Source: Ustulina deusta
Lineage: Eukaryota; Ascomycota; Sordariomycetes; Xylariales; Xylariaceae
DNA length: 64,000 bases
Assembly: GCA_023159155.1 (NCBI GenBank)
Contig: JAJNNX010000068.1
Span: forward strand, 62,001 to 126,000
Direction: 5' to 3'
Every line of letters begins with the position of its first letter. Positions within the stretch are counted from its first letter, which is position 1. The notes below the pieces were generated by a model. That model had not been told where the DNA came from. It searched no databases and was given only the letters and a program-made list of their open reading frames with translations. Of the stretch, positions 8,681 through 23,600 are shown piece by piece. The translations under genes and the position numbers were made by a program.

Positions 8681-11600
8681 GTGGTCATGGCTCTCGGCCA
8701 CCCAGGACCCCTGCATGTCGATGGCCTCTCCATCCTGAATGCCAACCCGACAAGGCTCCCTGGCCCGTCTCTCCTCCATGAGCTTGTCCCACCAGCGGCC
8801 AATGATGCTTTGTGTGCTGCCGTCGACTTCCTGTCTGAAAATGGCCAGCGTGTCGTACTCTCCTATCCGCAACTCCACGCCGCGTCCCTCGCACTAGCCT
8901 CAGGCATATCATGCATGTTGAGATCAGCACCGCCACTGTCCGCCTCCACGTTGGAGGCTCAAGACCCTCTGATTATCCCTATTCTCTCCCCTCAGTCTCC
9001 TCAGCTCTATGTTGCCATACTAGCCATACTCAAGGTTGGTGGCGCCTTTTGTCCTTTGAATACTGATGCTCCACCTGATAGGGTGAGGTTTATACTCAAC
9101 GATGTGAAAGCCAAGATTGTGTTGGTGAGCCGAGATCTTGCTTCTAAACTGCCCGCGGACGACAAGACTTACAGAACCATACTCATCGATGATGTTCTGG
9201 ATGGCCTGGAAACTAAGGGCGATGATTTTGCGAGTGATCGGGAACTGAAGCCTGAAGATCTCGCATATGTTATGTACACATCAGGTTCGACGGGCACACC
9301 CAAGGGTGTTTCCGTCTCTCACTTAGCTGCGACCCAGTCTATTCTAGCTCACGATCGACACATACCGTCCTTCTCAAGGTTTCTTCAGTTTGCAGCCCCG
9401 ACATTTGACGTGTCCGTGTTTGAAATCTTCTTCCCCCTTTTTCGAGGCGTAACATTAGTGGGCTGTAATCGTGCAGAGATGTTGACTAATCTTGTTGGGG
9501 CTTTGAAGAGGATGGAAGTTGATGCATGTGAATTAACGCCCTCTGTAGCTGGCAGTTTGTTGAGGCAACGTTCGCGAGCACCAAGTTTACGACTTCTCTT
9601 AACCATTGGGGAAATGCTCACCGAGCCAGTTATTCAAGAATTTGGTGGCGACGAACACAAGATGAGCATCCTATGGGGCATGTATGGTCCTACAGAGGCT
9701 GCAATTCACTGGTGAGGTTTCCTCCTGATGAGAAACCCATGGGATCTGGCTCACAGCCTACGCAGCACAGTTCAGGCAGCTTTTGCAGCCGCTTCAAATA
9801 GGGGCACGATAGGCATACCCTTTGACACCGTCTCGGCATTTGTCACCCGTATACCAATTGATCACAGTGCGGATTCACAATTCGATGTTCTTCCCGTAGG
9901 AGAGATTGGAGAGCTTGCTCTCGGTGGGCTACAGCTGGCTACCTGCTACTTAAACCGTCCCCAACAAACTGCGACTTCATTCGTCGACACACCATGGGGG
10001 CGAGTATACAGAACCGGCGACAAGGCAAGGATTCGGCCGAACGGGACTATCGAGTGTCTAGGCAGAATTGATGAGAGCCAGGTAAAGCTTAATGGTCAAA
10101 GACTTGAGCTGGGGGAAGTTGAACAAGCCCTGTTACGAACACCAGGGTGCCGTAGTGCCGTTGCAGCGGTGGTATCGAACGTCTTGATTGCATTCGCTGC
10201 AATGGAACAAGTCATCAATTCGAATACACAACTTCGAGCTCAATGTCAGTCTTGGTTGCCAGCCTTCATGATACCCAAAGATATCGTAATCATGAAACGA
10301 CTCCCGCAATTGCCATCAGGCAAGGTCGATAGAAAGCGACTAGTCTATGACTACAGTACCCGAACGGCGAAGGATGCTGGTAACGAAGTAGCCATCGATG
10401 ATTACGAACGTCTTATCTGCGAGGTGGCTGCAACTATTCTTGACGAACCAGTTGGCCCACTGACGGAATTTTCCGCCGCAAAGTTGGATTCGTTGGCTGC
10501 TATTGAATACGCTTCAACTTTAAGAGAAAGTGGCATATTTATCACCCCAGTTGATATTTTGAATACTAAAACACCCCGAGAACTACGACGAAGGCTAGGA
10601 GCAGCCGGGACGCAAACCGCTGTTGCGGATCTAGACCCTCAGTCGACACACGACGAATCCTTTGATCCTCATTCGGACACGGTGAAATTTAAATCTGTAT
10701 TCGGGGATCAAATCCTAGAGATCGATCGTTTAGAAAGACCTACGCCTATGCAACAATCAATGATCGCCGAGACCCTCAAAGGTGGTCATTTGTACATCAA
10801 TCAAATCGAACTTGAGCTGACTTCACACGTCACGCTAGATGTACTACAGTCGAGCCTTAGAAAATTGGCAGAATGCAATGAAATTCTTCGAACTGGTTTT
10901 GCCTTCGTAGAAAATCAACTATGCCAGGTGATTTGGAGGCGGCTAGATGACGCCGAACTTTATGAAAATGTGGCTGGAAGCGATTCAACAGACGGAGTCC
11001 AAGACATTGAATTATTTCTCCTTCATCCGTTAAGGATAGGAATTCGATCTCCGGGTCCAGGGGACAAGGTCTTTATATTGTTTCTGACGCTACATCATGC
11101 GATCTATGATGGATGGACAATTGACCTCATCATCGAAGACCTATCGCTGCTTCTGACCGGTGGGCTGCCAACCAAGAGACCCCAGTTCTCGCAAGTCATG
11201 AGGCATTTGAATTACAACCCCGAAGTCAACAATATTGACTCAATGGAATTCTGGACCGAACATCTTCGCGGTGTTGGAGCTGCCACAGTATCGAATTTTA
11301 GGACTGTAGCTGTTTCTGAGCCACAGCGAACCGTCACTATAACGAAGATTCCTCTTCATCCTAGAAACCTAAAGGATCTTATGCTAAAAATTCCAGTGGG
11401 ACCTCAAGTGCTCTTTCAGGCATGTCTTGTGTGGCTATGGGCTGCGGTCCAAGGTAATGAGGATATAGCAATTGGTTGTGTCTCATCAGGTCGAAGTCTT
11501 CCGTTAGCTGGGATAGACAAGCTTATGGGACCGTGTATGACGACACTGCCCCTCCGAATTAACATCTCGAAGTACAGGACTATTATCGAGCTACTCCAGA

Positions 11601-14600
11601 ATATCCATTCCCTTAATCGGGAAACTCTGCTGCATGGTCACATCCCGCTATCTAAAATAAAGAAAGCCGCTGGTCTCTCCAGTAGCTCAAAATTATTTGA
11701 TTTGATTTTCGCGTATCAAGAATCGCTTGCTAGCCGCAAAAAAAACTCAAACATTGTGCGAGAGACCTGGCATCGTGATGCCACAGAAGCTACACTAGTG
11801 GTCGAGATCCAACCCTGTGGAGACCACTTCAGATGTCAAACAACGTCCCAGACAGATGTGCTTCCACAGCCACTGGTTGAAGCTTTTATGCGCCATCTAA
11901 GTTGCCTTGTTGGCCACTTCAGCAGTCATCTTGACGCTTTATTTGAGCACATCCCCCAATGTTTCCCTTTCGATAGCTTGTCCCATTTCAACCGCAACCC
12001 AAGGACCATAGAAACATATTCCAGTTTACCAGAAATGGTAGAGAACTCTGCATCACGATTCCCTTCGGCAGCTGCGTTGTGTTTTGCAACATCAATAAGT
12101 CCGTCCGCCATGAATTCGAAATCATTGTCATATTACGATCTTAACTCTAGGGCAAATCAGATTGCCCGCCACCTTCAACAATGCGGTGTTGGTCCTGGCG
12201 GTATTATTGCTATTGTCATGGACAAATCGCTCTTGCTTTACTGCAGTATACTAGGTATACTCAAGACCGGATGTGCATATCTTCCCATTCTCCCTAGCAC
12301 ACCATTCGAACGAGTGAAGGTTATCCTTGACCAAGCTGAACCATGTCTATGTATTGTAGACACAACTTCATCGTCACTTATACTTGACCGAGAATCTCCC
12401 AAGGTGATCAATCTTGAGGCTGTGGTTCTCTCTTCCTATTCGAATACCAATATTGGTATAATACGAAGCAGACTGTCTGACCTAGCATATGTTATTTATA
12501 CCAGGTATGAATTAGAGAATATTCATCCTCTGCCCTTTTATTTGCGCTTCGTTACTGACAATCTTCAGTGGCACGACTGGTACCCCTAAAGGTGTTGCAG
12601 TCACTAACCGAAACATTTTGAGCAACATCAGTGTTCTTTCGGGCATCTATCCACACGATCCGTCTAGCAGGATGTTACAAGCCTGCTCCCAAGCATTTGA
12701 TGTTTCCGTTTTCGAAATATTTTTTGCCTGGGCTAACGGCATGTGTTTATGTGCTGCTACGAATGATACATTATTTGGAGATTTCGAATATGCGGTGCGA
12801 GCATTCAGGATTACCCATCTCAGTTTGACTGTCACAGTGGCATCCCTATTAAACCCAGACAATGTCCCTACTGTCAAACTTTTGGTCACATCTGGCGAGC
12901 CAATGACCGACGAAGTACTCAAAAGATGGTCACAGTATCTTTACCAAGGTAGACTCGTTATAAATCCCCTCTGGACTATCCTAGTAGCTAACGGGAAAAG
13001 GTTACGGCCCTTCTGAGACGACTAATATCTGTACAGTCCGTAAAGTTTCTAGCAGTGACTCGTCACAGTTTCTCGGCTGGGCTTTCGAAAACACCTCTAC
13101 ATTTGTTCTACACCCGAGTTCTACGCACCTCGTTCCAGTGGGTTGTATAGGTGAGCTATGTTTTGGCGGTGACCAAGTAGCATCGGGTTATTTGAGACTC
13201 CCTGAGGAAACTGCAGCGAGATTCATTGATCATCCTCATTACGGCCGCCTGTACCGATCTGGGGATCTAGGCCGTATGCTTCCCGACGGCTCTCTCATCA
13301 TCCATGGACGAATGGACACACAAGTAAAACTTCGAGGCTTAAGAATTGAACTTCAGGAAATCCAGGCGGTCGCTTTGAATATTGGCCTTACGCAGGCCTG
13401 CAGAAGTATGCTTGTCGCCCATGAAGGCACAAAACTTCAACAGCTTGCATTATTTTATGTCCCATCCGAAAATGCAACCGCCAATTTTCAGCTTTTGCCT
13501 ATCACAAATAGATCTAAGGAGCAAGTACAAACCTTGCGACACGCATTCGAATCTTCCCTGCCGGACTATATGGTTCCTGCGTTCATATTTCCTATATCTA
13601 CACTGCCTTTGACTTCGTCTGGTAAGGTAGACGAAGGCGCATTACGCACCTCAGTTTGGGAGCTTTCTACTAGCGCCCTAAACTCATATAGCTCTACCGG
13701 AGATCAACCTGAATTACACCCGGACTGGTCTGTAACAGAGATTTTGATTGCTGATGTGATCACAGATTCTTTAAATCAAGAGAGAAATGAGATTGGCCGC
13801 TGGACCACATTCTCCGCGCTTGGCCTGGACTCGATATCCGCCATGCCTATCGCTCGTAAGCTTCAATCCGCCTTGCAAAAGCGAGTTCCGTTATCGCTAC
13901 TCCTACAAAATCCAAGTATTAGTCGGCTAGCGGCTGCCATTGATAAACTCGAAAACTTTGGAGAACCAGCATCTACTCATAGCCCTCTACTCCCGGGGGA
14001 ACTTATGGAAACGATGCGAAAGCGCTTCGCAGCTAAAGGAATGTCAGTTGTGAAGGTGCTCCCTTGCACTCCACTGCAGGAAGCAATGGTGATGGCATCT
14101 CTAAACCCTTCGTCGACGGCCGATAATGGAGTAGCTTACTATAACCAAATGCTATTCCATCTCCGAGTACCATATGAAGCTATGATGAGGCTTTGGACCG
14201 ATATAGTCCGACGCCACGAAATATTGCGGACATTATTTGTTACCTCCGACAATATTAGATATCCGGGCGTACAAATAATCCTGGAGGACTATATTCCTAC
14301 ATGGCAGGTCATAGAGACAAAAGGTGTCTCGTTACATGAACGGGCCTCTCAGCATATAACGTCTACTTCAATAACCGCAGATTGCGACATGCCCCCTATG
14401 GCATTGGCAATAATTCGTACCAACGAATCTGGAGACTACCTTTCATTTGTCTGTCATCACGCAATGTATGACGGCATTTCCATGCGAATCATGCTGTCGG
14501 AGATAGAGGCGTTGTACCACGGCAGACATCTATCAGATCCGCCTTCTATGGAGCCTTTTCTTCAGGAAGTGCAGTTGTCATATCCGAGTCGGGACAATTT

Positions 14601-17600
14601 TTGGAGAGAGCTTTTTCTTAGGTTTCAACCGATTTCCTTGAAATGTACGGAATCTACGAAAGACACAATGCCCGGGAGCATATCCGCGAAAGCCTCCCAA
14701 ATATCTCTGAAATTTATCGAGTCCCAGCTACAAGATGCCGGGGTTACGATGCTAGCACTAGTTCAAACTGCGTGGGCTATTACACTATCTATTTTAAGTC
14801 AGAGAAGCGATGTTTCATTTGGTAGTGTCACCACTGGCCGCTCTATTTCATTGGACGGGGTGGACAACCTTGTAGCTCCGTGCTTCAATACGTTACCAAT
14901 TCGCATGGATTTATCTGCCTCAACGTTTCTGATAGACGTTATGAAGGGGTTCCAAAGTCTCAATGCCAAAATGATGCCGTATCAGTTCGCAAGTTTACGA
15001 CATATCCAGAAACAATTGGATACGCAAACGCGTTTATTTGACACTTTAGTTATTCTTCAACCGCCGCCGACTCCTCTGGATGACACGGTATGGTCCTTGG
15101 TATACGAAGATGGCTGTATGGATGTGAGTCCTTGAATGTAATTCTGAAGACTCGAAACACTCACTTATCTATCACCAGGTTCCGATTGTTTGTGAAGTTA
15201 TTCCTTCCAAGCTGCAAGACACACTCACGATGCAACTTCACCGAGATATGTAAGCATTGATTCCACCTTGGTGGATTTCGCAAGAGTAATGTTTGCTAAA
15301 TTGATCGTAGATCTAAATTCTCGGATCAAGCTTTACAGCTAATTTGTCACATCTTCAGTCATGTTCTTGACACTTGCCTAAGATATCCATCTTCCCACGT
15401 GTTCACCAGCGAAGTACTACCCGAGAATTGGCAAACGGCCATCCCACGGCTATTTCATCGTCCAGAACATTCCCACAAGCCCAACAGTAGCCTCCCCAAT
15501 CTAGCAAATGGCCGCGAGGAAACTTGGTCTACGTTAGAATTGACAGTCCGCCAAACGTTAGCGAAACTGGCAGAAGTGCCAGTGGATCTAATCAAACGCC
15601 TCACCCCTATTTATCAATATGGCCTTGATAGTATAACCGCTATTCAGTTAGCAAACTTACTCCGCCAGCAAAACCTCTTCGTCTCTGCCATCGACGTAAT
15701 TGAGAAACCTACATGCGCTGGGATAGCAGATGCTATAAAGAACTCCGTGGCAGCGGACTTATATGAAGTTCATGATTTTGACAGCTTTCAAAGGCAGGCC
15801 GAAGGAAAACTCCTCGAGTGTGGGATTGATCCCGAAAATCTTGAGGTCATATTGCCTTGCACTGCCACACAACAAGGTTTGTTATCGCAGTTCCTAGATT
15901 CAAAAGGACGATACTACTTTAACTATTCCTCCTGGGTGCTAGACATAGCCACAGACCTAGAGACCATTGTTTGGGCATGGTCGCAACTCACCAATCATCA
16001 CCAAATCCTACGAACTGGCTTCATTCCAATCAATCATCCAGACAGCGCCTTTGCAATGTTGGTGTACGGCATGGATCACTTCACTGCCCCAGTGACAACC
16101 TACGGATCGGATACATTTGATGTTGAGCAATGGTTCTCGGGTGCTACAACGGATTCCCTGAACACACTGGCACTCCCACCTTGGCGACTTGCCCTTGAGA
16201 TGCCCGGGGTCGTCGACAGCGAAGGGCCGCTAACGATCCACCTTGCAATGCACCATGCCCTTTACGATGCCTTCACACTACGGAATCTACTACAGAATCT
16301 GAGTGAACTTATCTCCCATGGTATCAAACCGACGGTGACAGACATCAGCCATGCACTGTCGCATTATATTAGCCTCGTCCAGTTGAGCAAATCGGCAGGG
16401 GAGACATTCTGGAAACAGAAAGCAGATGGTTTTGCATCTCATAAATTTCCTGTCATGACACCACTTCATAACAATAGCTCTGATTCGTTAACAACATCTC
16501 GTACATGTGAAGCCTCCTCACCAGCTCTCCGCCAAGCAGCTTCTAGAGCGGGAATTACGGTGCAAGCCGCGCTACAGGCCGCCTGGGCGCGCCTCCTTAG
16601 CGCATATATCGGAGAATCTCGAGTTACGTTTGGAGTCGTCCTAGACGGACGCACGACAGATCTCGCGCGAAAGACAACCCTTCCCATGATCACCACTTTA
16701 CCTGTGATAGTTGACAACGTAACTTCAAACTCTGAATTGGTTCAGCAGATGATGCAGTATAACAGCGAGTTACGACGTTTCCAGTTTATGCCCATGGCTC
16801 AGATCCAACGCTTTCTGGGAACTACTGATGCAATGTTTGACACTATCCTGATCTATCAGGCCAAGGATAGGAGCATGAAACCACCACCATTTCGTTCCGT
16901 GAGAGAGCTTGCATCAATCGAATATCCAATCTCTTTAGAAGTCGAAGAATTATCATCAAACATAACCCGGCTAAATTTGGTCTTTAAAACCAGCATCCTT
17001 CCACAAGAACAGGCCACGCTCCTTCTTGGCCAGTTTGAGGCGATCCTCATAGATCTGCTTTTTCCGACCGAAAATGCTACATCTCTCGCCATCGGCAGGC
17101 CTGATTTGTTTTCAATCCTTCCTTCAAGTTGCGAGTCACTTCCCATAGACACACATCTCCTACATGAACTACTAGAGCAATCTGCCCAGTCAATTCCCTC
17201 TGTCGTGGCTCTGGAGTTCATAGACGAGGTAATCCACTTGAACAATCCTCGGAGATGGACATATCAAGAACTAGATTTTTTGGGCAATCAAATTGCCCAC
17301 TTTATTATCCATCATGGTGTTACTCCTGGGAAAATTATTGCAACATGCTTCAATAAATGTCCTATCGCTTATTTTACACTCCTTGGGATACTCAAAGCGG
17401 GTTGCGCATTCCTCTGTCTGGATCCTTCAGCCCCTGCTACACGCCAAACTTTCATTCTTGAGGACTCAAATGCGGCGATGTTGATGCTTAGCGAGAGCTT
17501 TGATTGGGCGCATGAGGTTTCATTGCCAGTTCACATGGTGAACGAGAGTATGCTAGAGTCACTCCCAACTTCGCGTCCTTCGCTGCAACATCAGATATCG

Positions 17601-20600
17601 CCGTTTGATTCGTGCTATTGTTTATATACAAGCGGTACGACGGGTACCCCTAAGGGATGCCTAATAAGTCATGAGAATGCTACCCAAGCGATGGCTGCCT
17701 TCAAACATCTCTTCGATGGGCGTTGGAATACTGATTCGAGGTGGCTACAATTTGCCGCATTTCACTTTGATGTGTCAGTTTTGGAACAGTATTGGTCTTG
17801 GTATGTTGGGATCACCGTCGTAGCAGCGCCCAAGGATGTCATCCTTAGTGATCTAGCCATGACAATATCTAAGCTTGGAATCACGCACATCGATTTAACT
17901 CCAAGTTTAGCGAGACTTATCAGTCCCGATGAGTGTCCAAGCCTATGCAAGGGCGTTTTCATCACGGGGGGAGAAAAGTTACGCTCAGATATCCTAGAAA
18001 TATGGGGATCGAAGCGGGTGATTCACAATGCTTACGGGCCAACAGAAGCCACAATTGGTATAACAATGTACCGAGGCGTACCTCAGAATGGGAGGCCGTC
18101 AAACATAGGGAATCTCTTCCCCAATGTTGGAGCATACATATTCGAACGTAATTCCGAGGCACCAGTACTTCGTGGTGGCGTCGGAGAGCTCTGTGTATCT
18201 GGTAATCTTGTTGGTACTGGGTATTTAAACAGGGAAGCGCTCACTCAAGAGCGCTTCCCTGTGCTGCAGGCTTCAGGCGAGCGAGTCTACCGCACAGGGG
18301 ACCTTGTTAGAGTGCTTCATGACGATTCGCTTGATTTTATTGGTCGAGCAGATGACCAAGTGAAGCTTCGTGGGCAAAGGTTGGAGATTGGTGAAATCAA
18401 TCACGCTATTCGAGAAGGACTGGCTGACAAGGCAGGGGATGTCGCCACCATCGTGACCAGGCGAAGAGCCCAAGATATAGATCTTCTTGTGTCATTTGTT
18501 GCTGAATCTTCTAATTCCAAACCGACACACGAATTACAGATCTACTACGATGTGAATCACATAAAATTCGCGGAGCGCGCTCGGGAAGCTTGCAGATCTT
18601 GCCTCGCAACGTACATGATCCCATCATTCATTATATGCGTATCAAGGATCCCCCTTTCTACCAATAACAAAGTCGATACCAACCAATTGAAGAAGATTTT
18701 CTCGGAATTATCCCATGAGCAACTTCAAGCTCTTTCAACAGCCTCTCTCCCAAGTCGTCGGACACTCAACAATGCCGAAAGAGAGGTATTAGAGGCAATT
18801 TATCAAGTGGTGCATGTGCAGGAAACCGATATAAGTCCAATTACCACGATATTTCAACTCGGCATAGATTCTATCACGGCTACAAGACTAGCTAGGCAAC
18901 TAAGAATAATGGGTTTTACCTCCGCAACACCCTCGATGATACTACGACACCCGCAAATCGACCAACTCTCTCAGGCCCTGGACAGATCTCAATTCGGAGT
19001 CCCAAGTAGCAATTCTTTGCAAGTCAAGCAGTTAATCAACGCACTTCACCACCAATATCTCAGTCTAGTTTGTGGATCTCTCGAGGTGAATAAGGCAGAA
19101 GTGGAATATATAGCACCATGCACACCGCTACAACAGGGAATCATAGCCAGATCAAAAGTCCGGGAAGCTCAACTCGCATATTTTAACCAATTCCAGCTTC
19201 GCCTGGACTCTACTGTGTCTATCGGTCGCTTGAAGGTTGCCCTCAGCCGTGTTATAGCCTCTTGTTCCATTTTGAGAACGGGTTTCCTTGACACCCCGGA
19301 CGGGGTCCTGCAAGTGGCTACTAAAAATCGGCCGCTGCGATGGTTCGAGGTGGAAGTAAATGTGGACACATTCGAAAAGGCAATCGCAGAACGGCAACGC
19401 CGCTGGATCGAAGCCAATCATGACGTTCTGAAATGGCCTGTAGAGGTAGATCACATAGAAGTTAGTGGGCAACATCATCTACTTCTCAGGCTTTTTCATG
19501 GCGTATATGATGCCTACAGTCTCAGGGTTATCCTTGAGAGTTTGCAAGCAGAATATGAAGGGATTCTACGGCCACCAGGACCAGCGTTTCTATCTGTATT
19601 GCCCGAAGGGCCGCTCCTCAACCACCAAGAGTCTTACCCGTTTTGGAAGTCTCTCCTAAAAAACCATCGCTTCCAGCCCATGCCGAGTCTAATAAATGCG
19701 CCTTCTGTGGCCAGTAGTCTCGTGCATCAGTCCATCAAATTTTATGGTCTCGAAGACACGCGCAGGAAGCTACAAGTCACCCATCAAACATTATTACAAG
19801 CAGCCTGGATACACACGTTGCGCCGATATTTTGTTGACCCTCCCACCATTGGAGTTATTCTTTCAGGGAGATCGCTCGCCATCGACGATATAGATCTCGT
19901 TGTTGGGCCGCTGTTCAACACGCTACCACTTCGAGTTGACTTTACCAACGATATGTCCTGGATGTCACTAACAAGTAAAATTCAAGAAGCCAACAACCGT
20001 CTTCTTACTTTCGCTCATACACCTCTCCGTGATATACAGAAGCTTTGCGCAAATGGGCAATCTCTTTTTGACACTCTTTTCACTTTTGACCGCGATGATA
20101 GGACGGCGTCTAAAGAGGAGCGAACGCTGTGGTCAATTGATGATTCTCCTGCTTACCCAGATTACCCACTAGCTATTGAGTTGATCCTAATCGCAGACGA
20201 TATGCTCCTTGTAACCCTCGCAGCTCAGGGCAGTATAGCCGATGAAACAGCCCTAAACGCACTCCTAGTCCAGTTCGTCGAATCACTGAATTCAATCATT
20301 ACGCCAGTTGATGGCGTTGCCGTGCCCTTCGTAACCCAAGAAGCCCATCCCGAAATGAACAACCACGTTTCGATACCCGTTCCAAAACCGACCTCATTAC
20401 CAAATACCTGCACGGCTACGCCTACAAACTTGTTTGTGTGGGATGCAGAAGCGTACAGAATTCGCCATGAACTCGCGATACTTGCCAAAATTGATGAAAA
20501 GGGCATTTCAGAAACAACTAACCTCTTCGCGCTCGGCCTTGACAGCATCGATGTTATAAGGCTGGCCGGGAGGCTGACGAAGTTGGGATACCATGTGTCT

Positions 20601-23600
20601 GTAGGAATGCTTATGAAGCAACCGACGTTGGAGAGCATCATAGCCAGCCTCGAAAAATTGTCACCTCCTACAACAAGCCGGTCTACCAAGATAGACAACA
20701 TTATTTCAATTCTGGAAGACTACTATCGCCAAACAGGTCTTAGCATTTTGGATGTTGAAGCTATTCTACCGCCAACACCACTCCAGGATTCCATGGTAGC
20801 AGAGATGTTGCGCTCAGATTTTCATACATATTTCAACCACGACGTCCTTGAGCTCCCGCCAGAGATAGATATCGACCGTTTAAAATCAGCCTTATCGACA
20901 GTATATGCAAATTCTCCTATCTTGCGAACTGTATTTTTCGAGGTCGACGATCCCCGAATCGACTCTGCTTACTGCCAAGTTGTCAGGAAGCGTGAGCTCG
21001 AATTTGCACCAATTACCAAAATCTCCGATATGGATGACATCGCTACGGTTACAGATACAGCAAGAATGCTCGCTTTAGTGAGCAACGGCACATTGGGCCT
21101 GTTTCAAGTACACTTTGTAGAACTAGGATCAAGGAAACTGATTGTTCTGTCTATTGCCCACGCATTATATGATGGTTCCTCTCTCAATATGCTTCATAAG
21201 GACATTCAAGCCGCATACGAAAGCAATTATATGCCCCGGCAGCCCTACAAGCCATACCTCTCAGATATGATTTTTCGATCTGATTCCCCATCCCGGGAAT
21301 TCTGGGCTGATTTTCTGCACGGAGCCAATGCCACCCTGGTTCCAAAAGTAAACGGAACGCTTGGGCATGACATGTTCCATCGACTCGAGAAGCAATCAAG
21401 GATGAGCATTGTGGATATTAGGACGCTATGCAAAGATCTCCGTGTTACACCACAAGTTATCGGCCAAGCATGCTGGGCTGCTGTGCTTGCCTCGTTAACC
21501 AAATCCTTAGATGTCGTATTCGGTGTGGTCTTATCAGGAAGGGACACCGAGGAAGCTCAAAGATTGATGTTCCCTACGATGAACACTGTACCATTGAGGT
21601 TTGCAATCCATGGAACTGTCATTCAATTTCTTGGGTATTGCCAAGAGATAATGTCTAATGTTGTCGAATTCCAACACACTCCATTACGGGACGTTCAAAA
21701 GTTCTCTCCAAGCCATGGGGGCAAACTTTTCAACAGCATCTTCCTTCTGCAAAATTCCGGTGATAACAACATCAACAACAGTTCAATCTTTAAATCGACA
21801 CATTCTGTTTCTGCCGTAGAATACCCGTTGTGTGCAGAATTGGAAATCTCAGGAAATAATGCTCTATGGCGTATCGCTTGCGACAAGAATTACATGGCTT
21901 CCCAAGGCGTGGAAAATCTCGGAGAGAGTTTAGAGAGGGCTTTAGAGTACTTTACTCAAGATTTCAACAAGCAAGTCCTCGAGATCAGTTCTCGTGGTCT
22001 TCAAACGGTGTCTATCTGTGGTCTAGAACCGGTTACACTTCAAACCGACTTGCAGGGACAAGAAAGCGATTCACTCATTGAAATGCATGCTTCGCAACAA
22101 ACTGTCTCACCCCCACAAGGGTACGAGACGATGCTTGAAGTTTTATCCGAAATATCCAAAGTCGATCAGCACGTAATTGATCTCAATCTCTCGATTTTTC
22201 ACATTGGACTTGACTCTATTAGTGCTATCAAAGCAAGTTCGATGCTTCGAAAACGCGGGCTGGAAATTTCCACTAGAGACCTGGTGACTATACCCTCAAT
22301 CCGTGGTATTTTGGAGCAAGCAAATCGAGCGCGTCACAAAGAAAGCAAAGATTCTGTAGCCAATCCGCTGGGCCTCAACTCAACTATCGCTGGGAAGGAG
22401 ATTCGTACAATTATCCAACAGTCTGGGCTTGAAGAGGACTCGACTGAGGCCATACTGCCAGTTTTACCAATGCAGGTACATATGCTGAGCGTGTGGCAGA
22501 ATAGTGACGGCGCTACATTTTTCCCAAAATTCGCCTTCAAAGTCTCCGGTTCTATCAACCCCGTGATTCTTTCTAGAGCTTGGGTCGCTCTTGTAGGCGA
22601 GATTGCAATGTTGAGGACCCATCTGATCAAAACTGGCTCACCAAGCCTTCCGTTTCTTCAGGTCATACTGAAGTCGAACTTCACAAGCAAGCATGCTATA
22701 AGTATCTCCACCAGGTCTAACGGCCGATGGGAATTTGTGTATGCGGCTACACCGTTTGCAGTCGCCCAGTTCCTCGTAGAACAGCCAGGCGAAGCGAATC
22801 TCTATCTATATCTGCATCATGGATTGTATGATGGCATAAGCCTTCCCATTATACTGGATCGCTTTGCCAAGCTCTGCGATTCCACTCCCCTAGTTGCTGC
22901 CCCTGACAGTATTAGAGCCCCCTGGCATAAATTCGCCCTGGAACACATTGCTTCGTCGATCCAAGCTCAAAGGAGATCATTTTGGACATCGTATCTTACC
23001 GGTAATACAGCTATACAGTTGTATGAAAGGCAGCAGGCTCCAACAGCTACCAAAGGCCAAAGAGTCAGTGAGTTTCGATGCACTACTATCAACAATATTA
23101 CCGCACTTGGGCTTAAAAGTTCCGCATACGGTATATCGACTCAGGCGCTTTTATTCACCGCATATGCAAAGGCTTTTGCTAAGCGGCTGCGTCAGGAGAG
23201 ACATATAGACGATACTATCGATTGTATTTTCGGGATCTATCTAGCCAACCGTTCTAGTTACCCTGCACTCGAGGAGGTACCATTTCCAACGCTCAACATC
23301 CTTCCACTAAGAGTCAAAGACCCGTTGAGCCGGAGTGCCACCGTCATAGCAACAGATATCCAAAAGGACATCACCGAGATCAGCAAATTCGAGAATTCTA
23401 CAGCTAGCTTATGGGAGATACATAGCTGGACAGGCGTTTGCATCGACACATTCGTGAATATCCTCTCTCGCCCTCATGACCCATCACCACCCGGACTAAA
23501 CTCTGTGACACTAAAAGAAATCCCAGATCATGACTCGCTGACTGTGGGGAGCGTTGATATGTCGGCTTGTCTCATTGCCCCAGACAATGAAAGCATCTCT

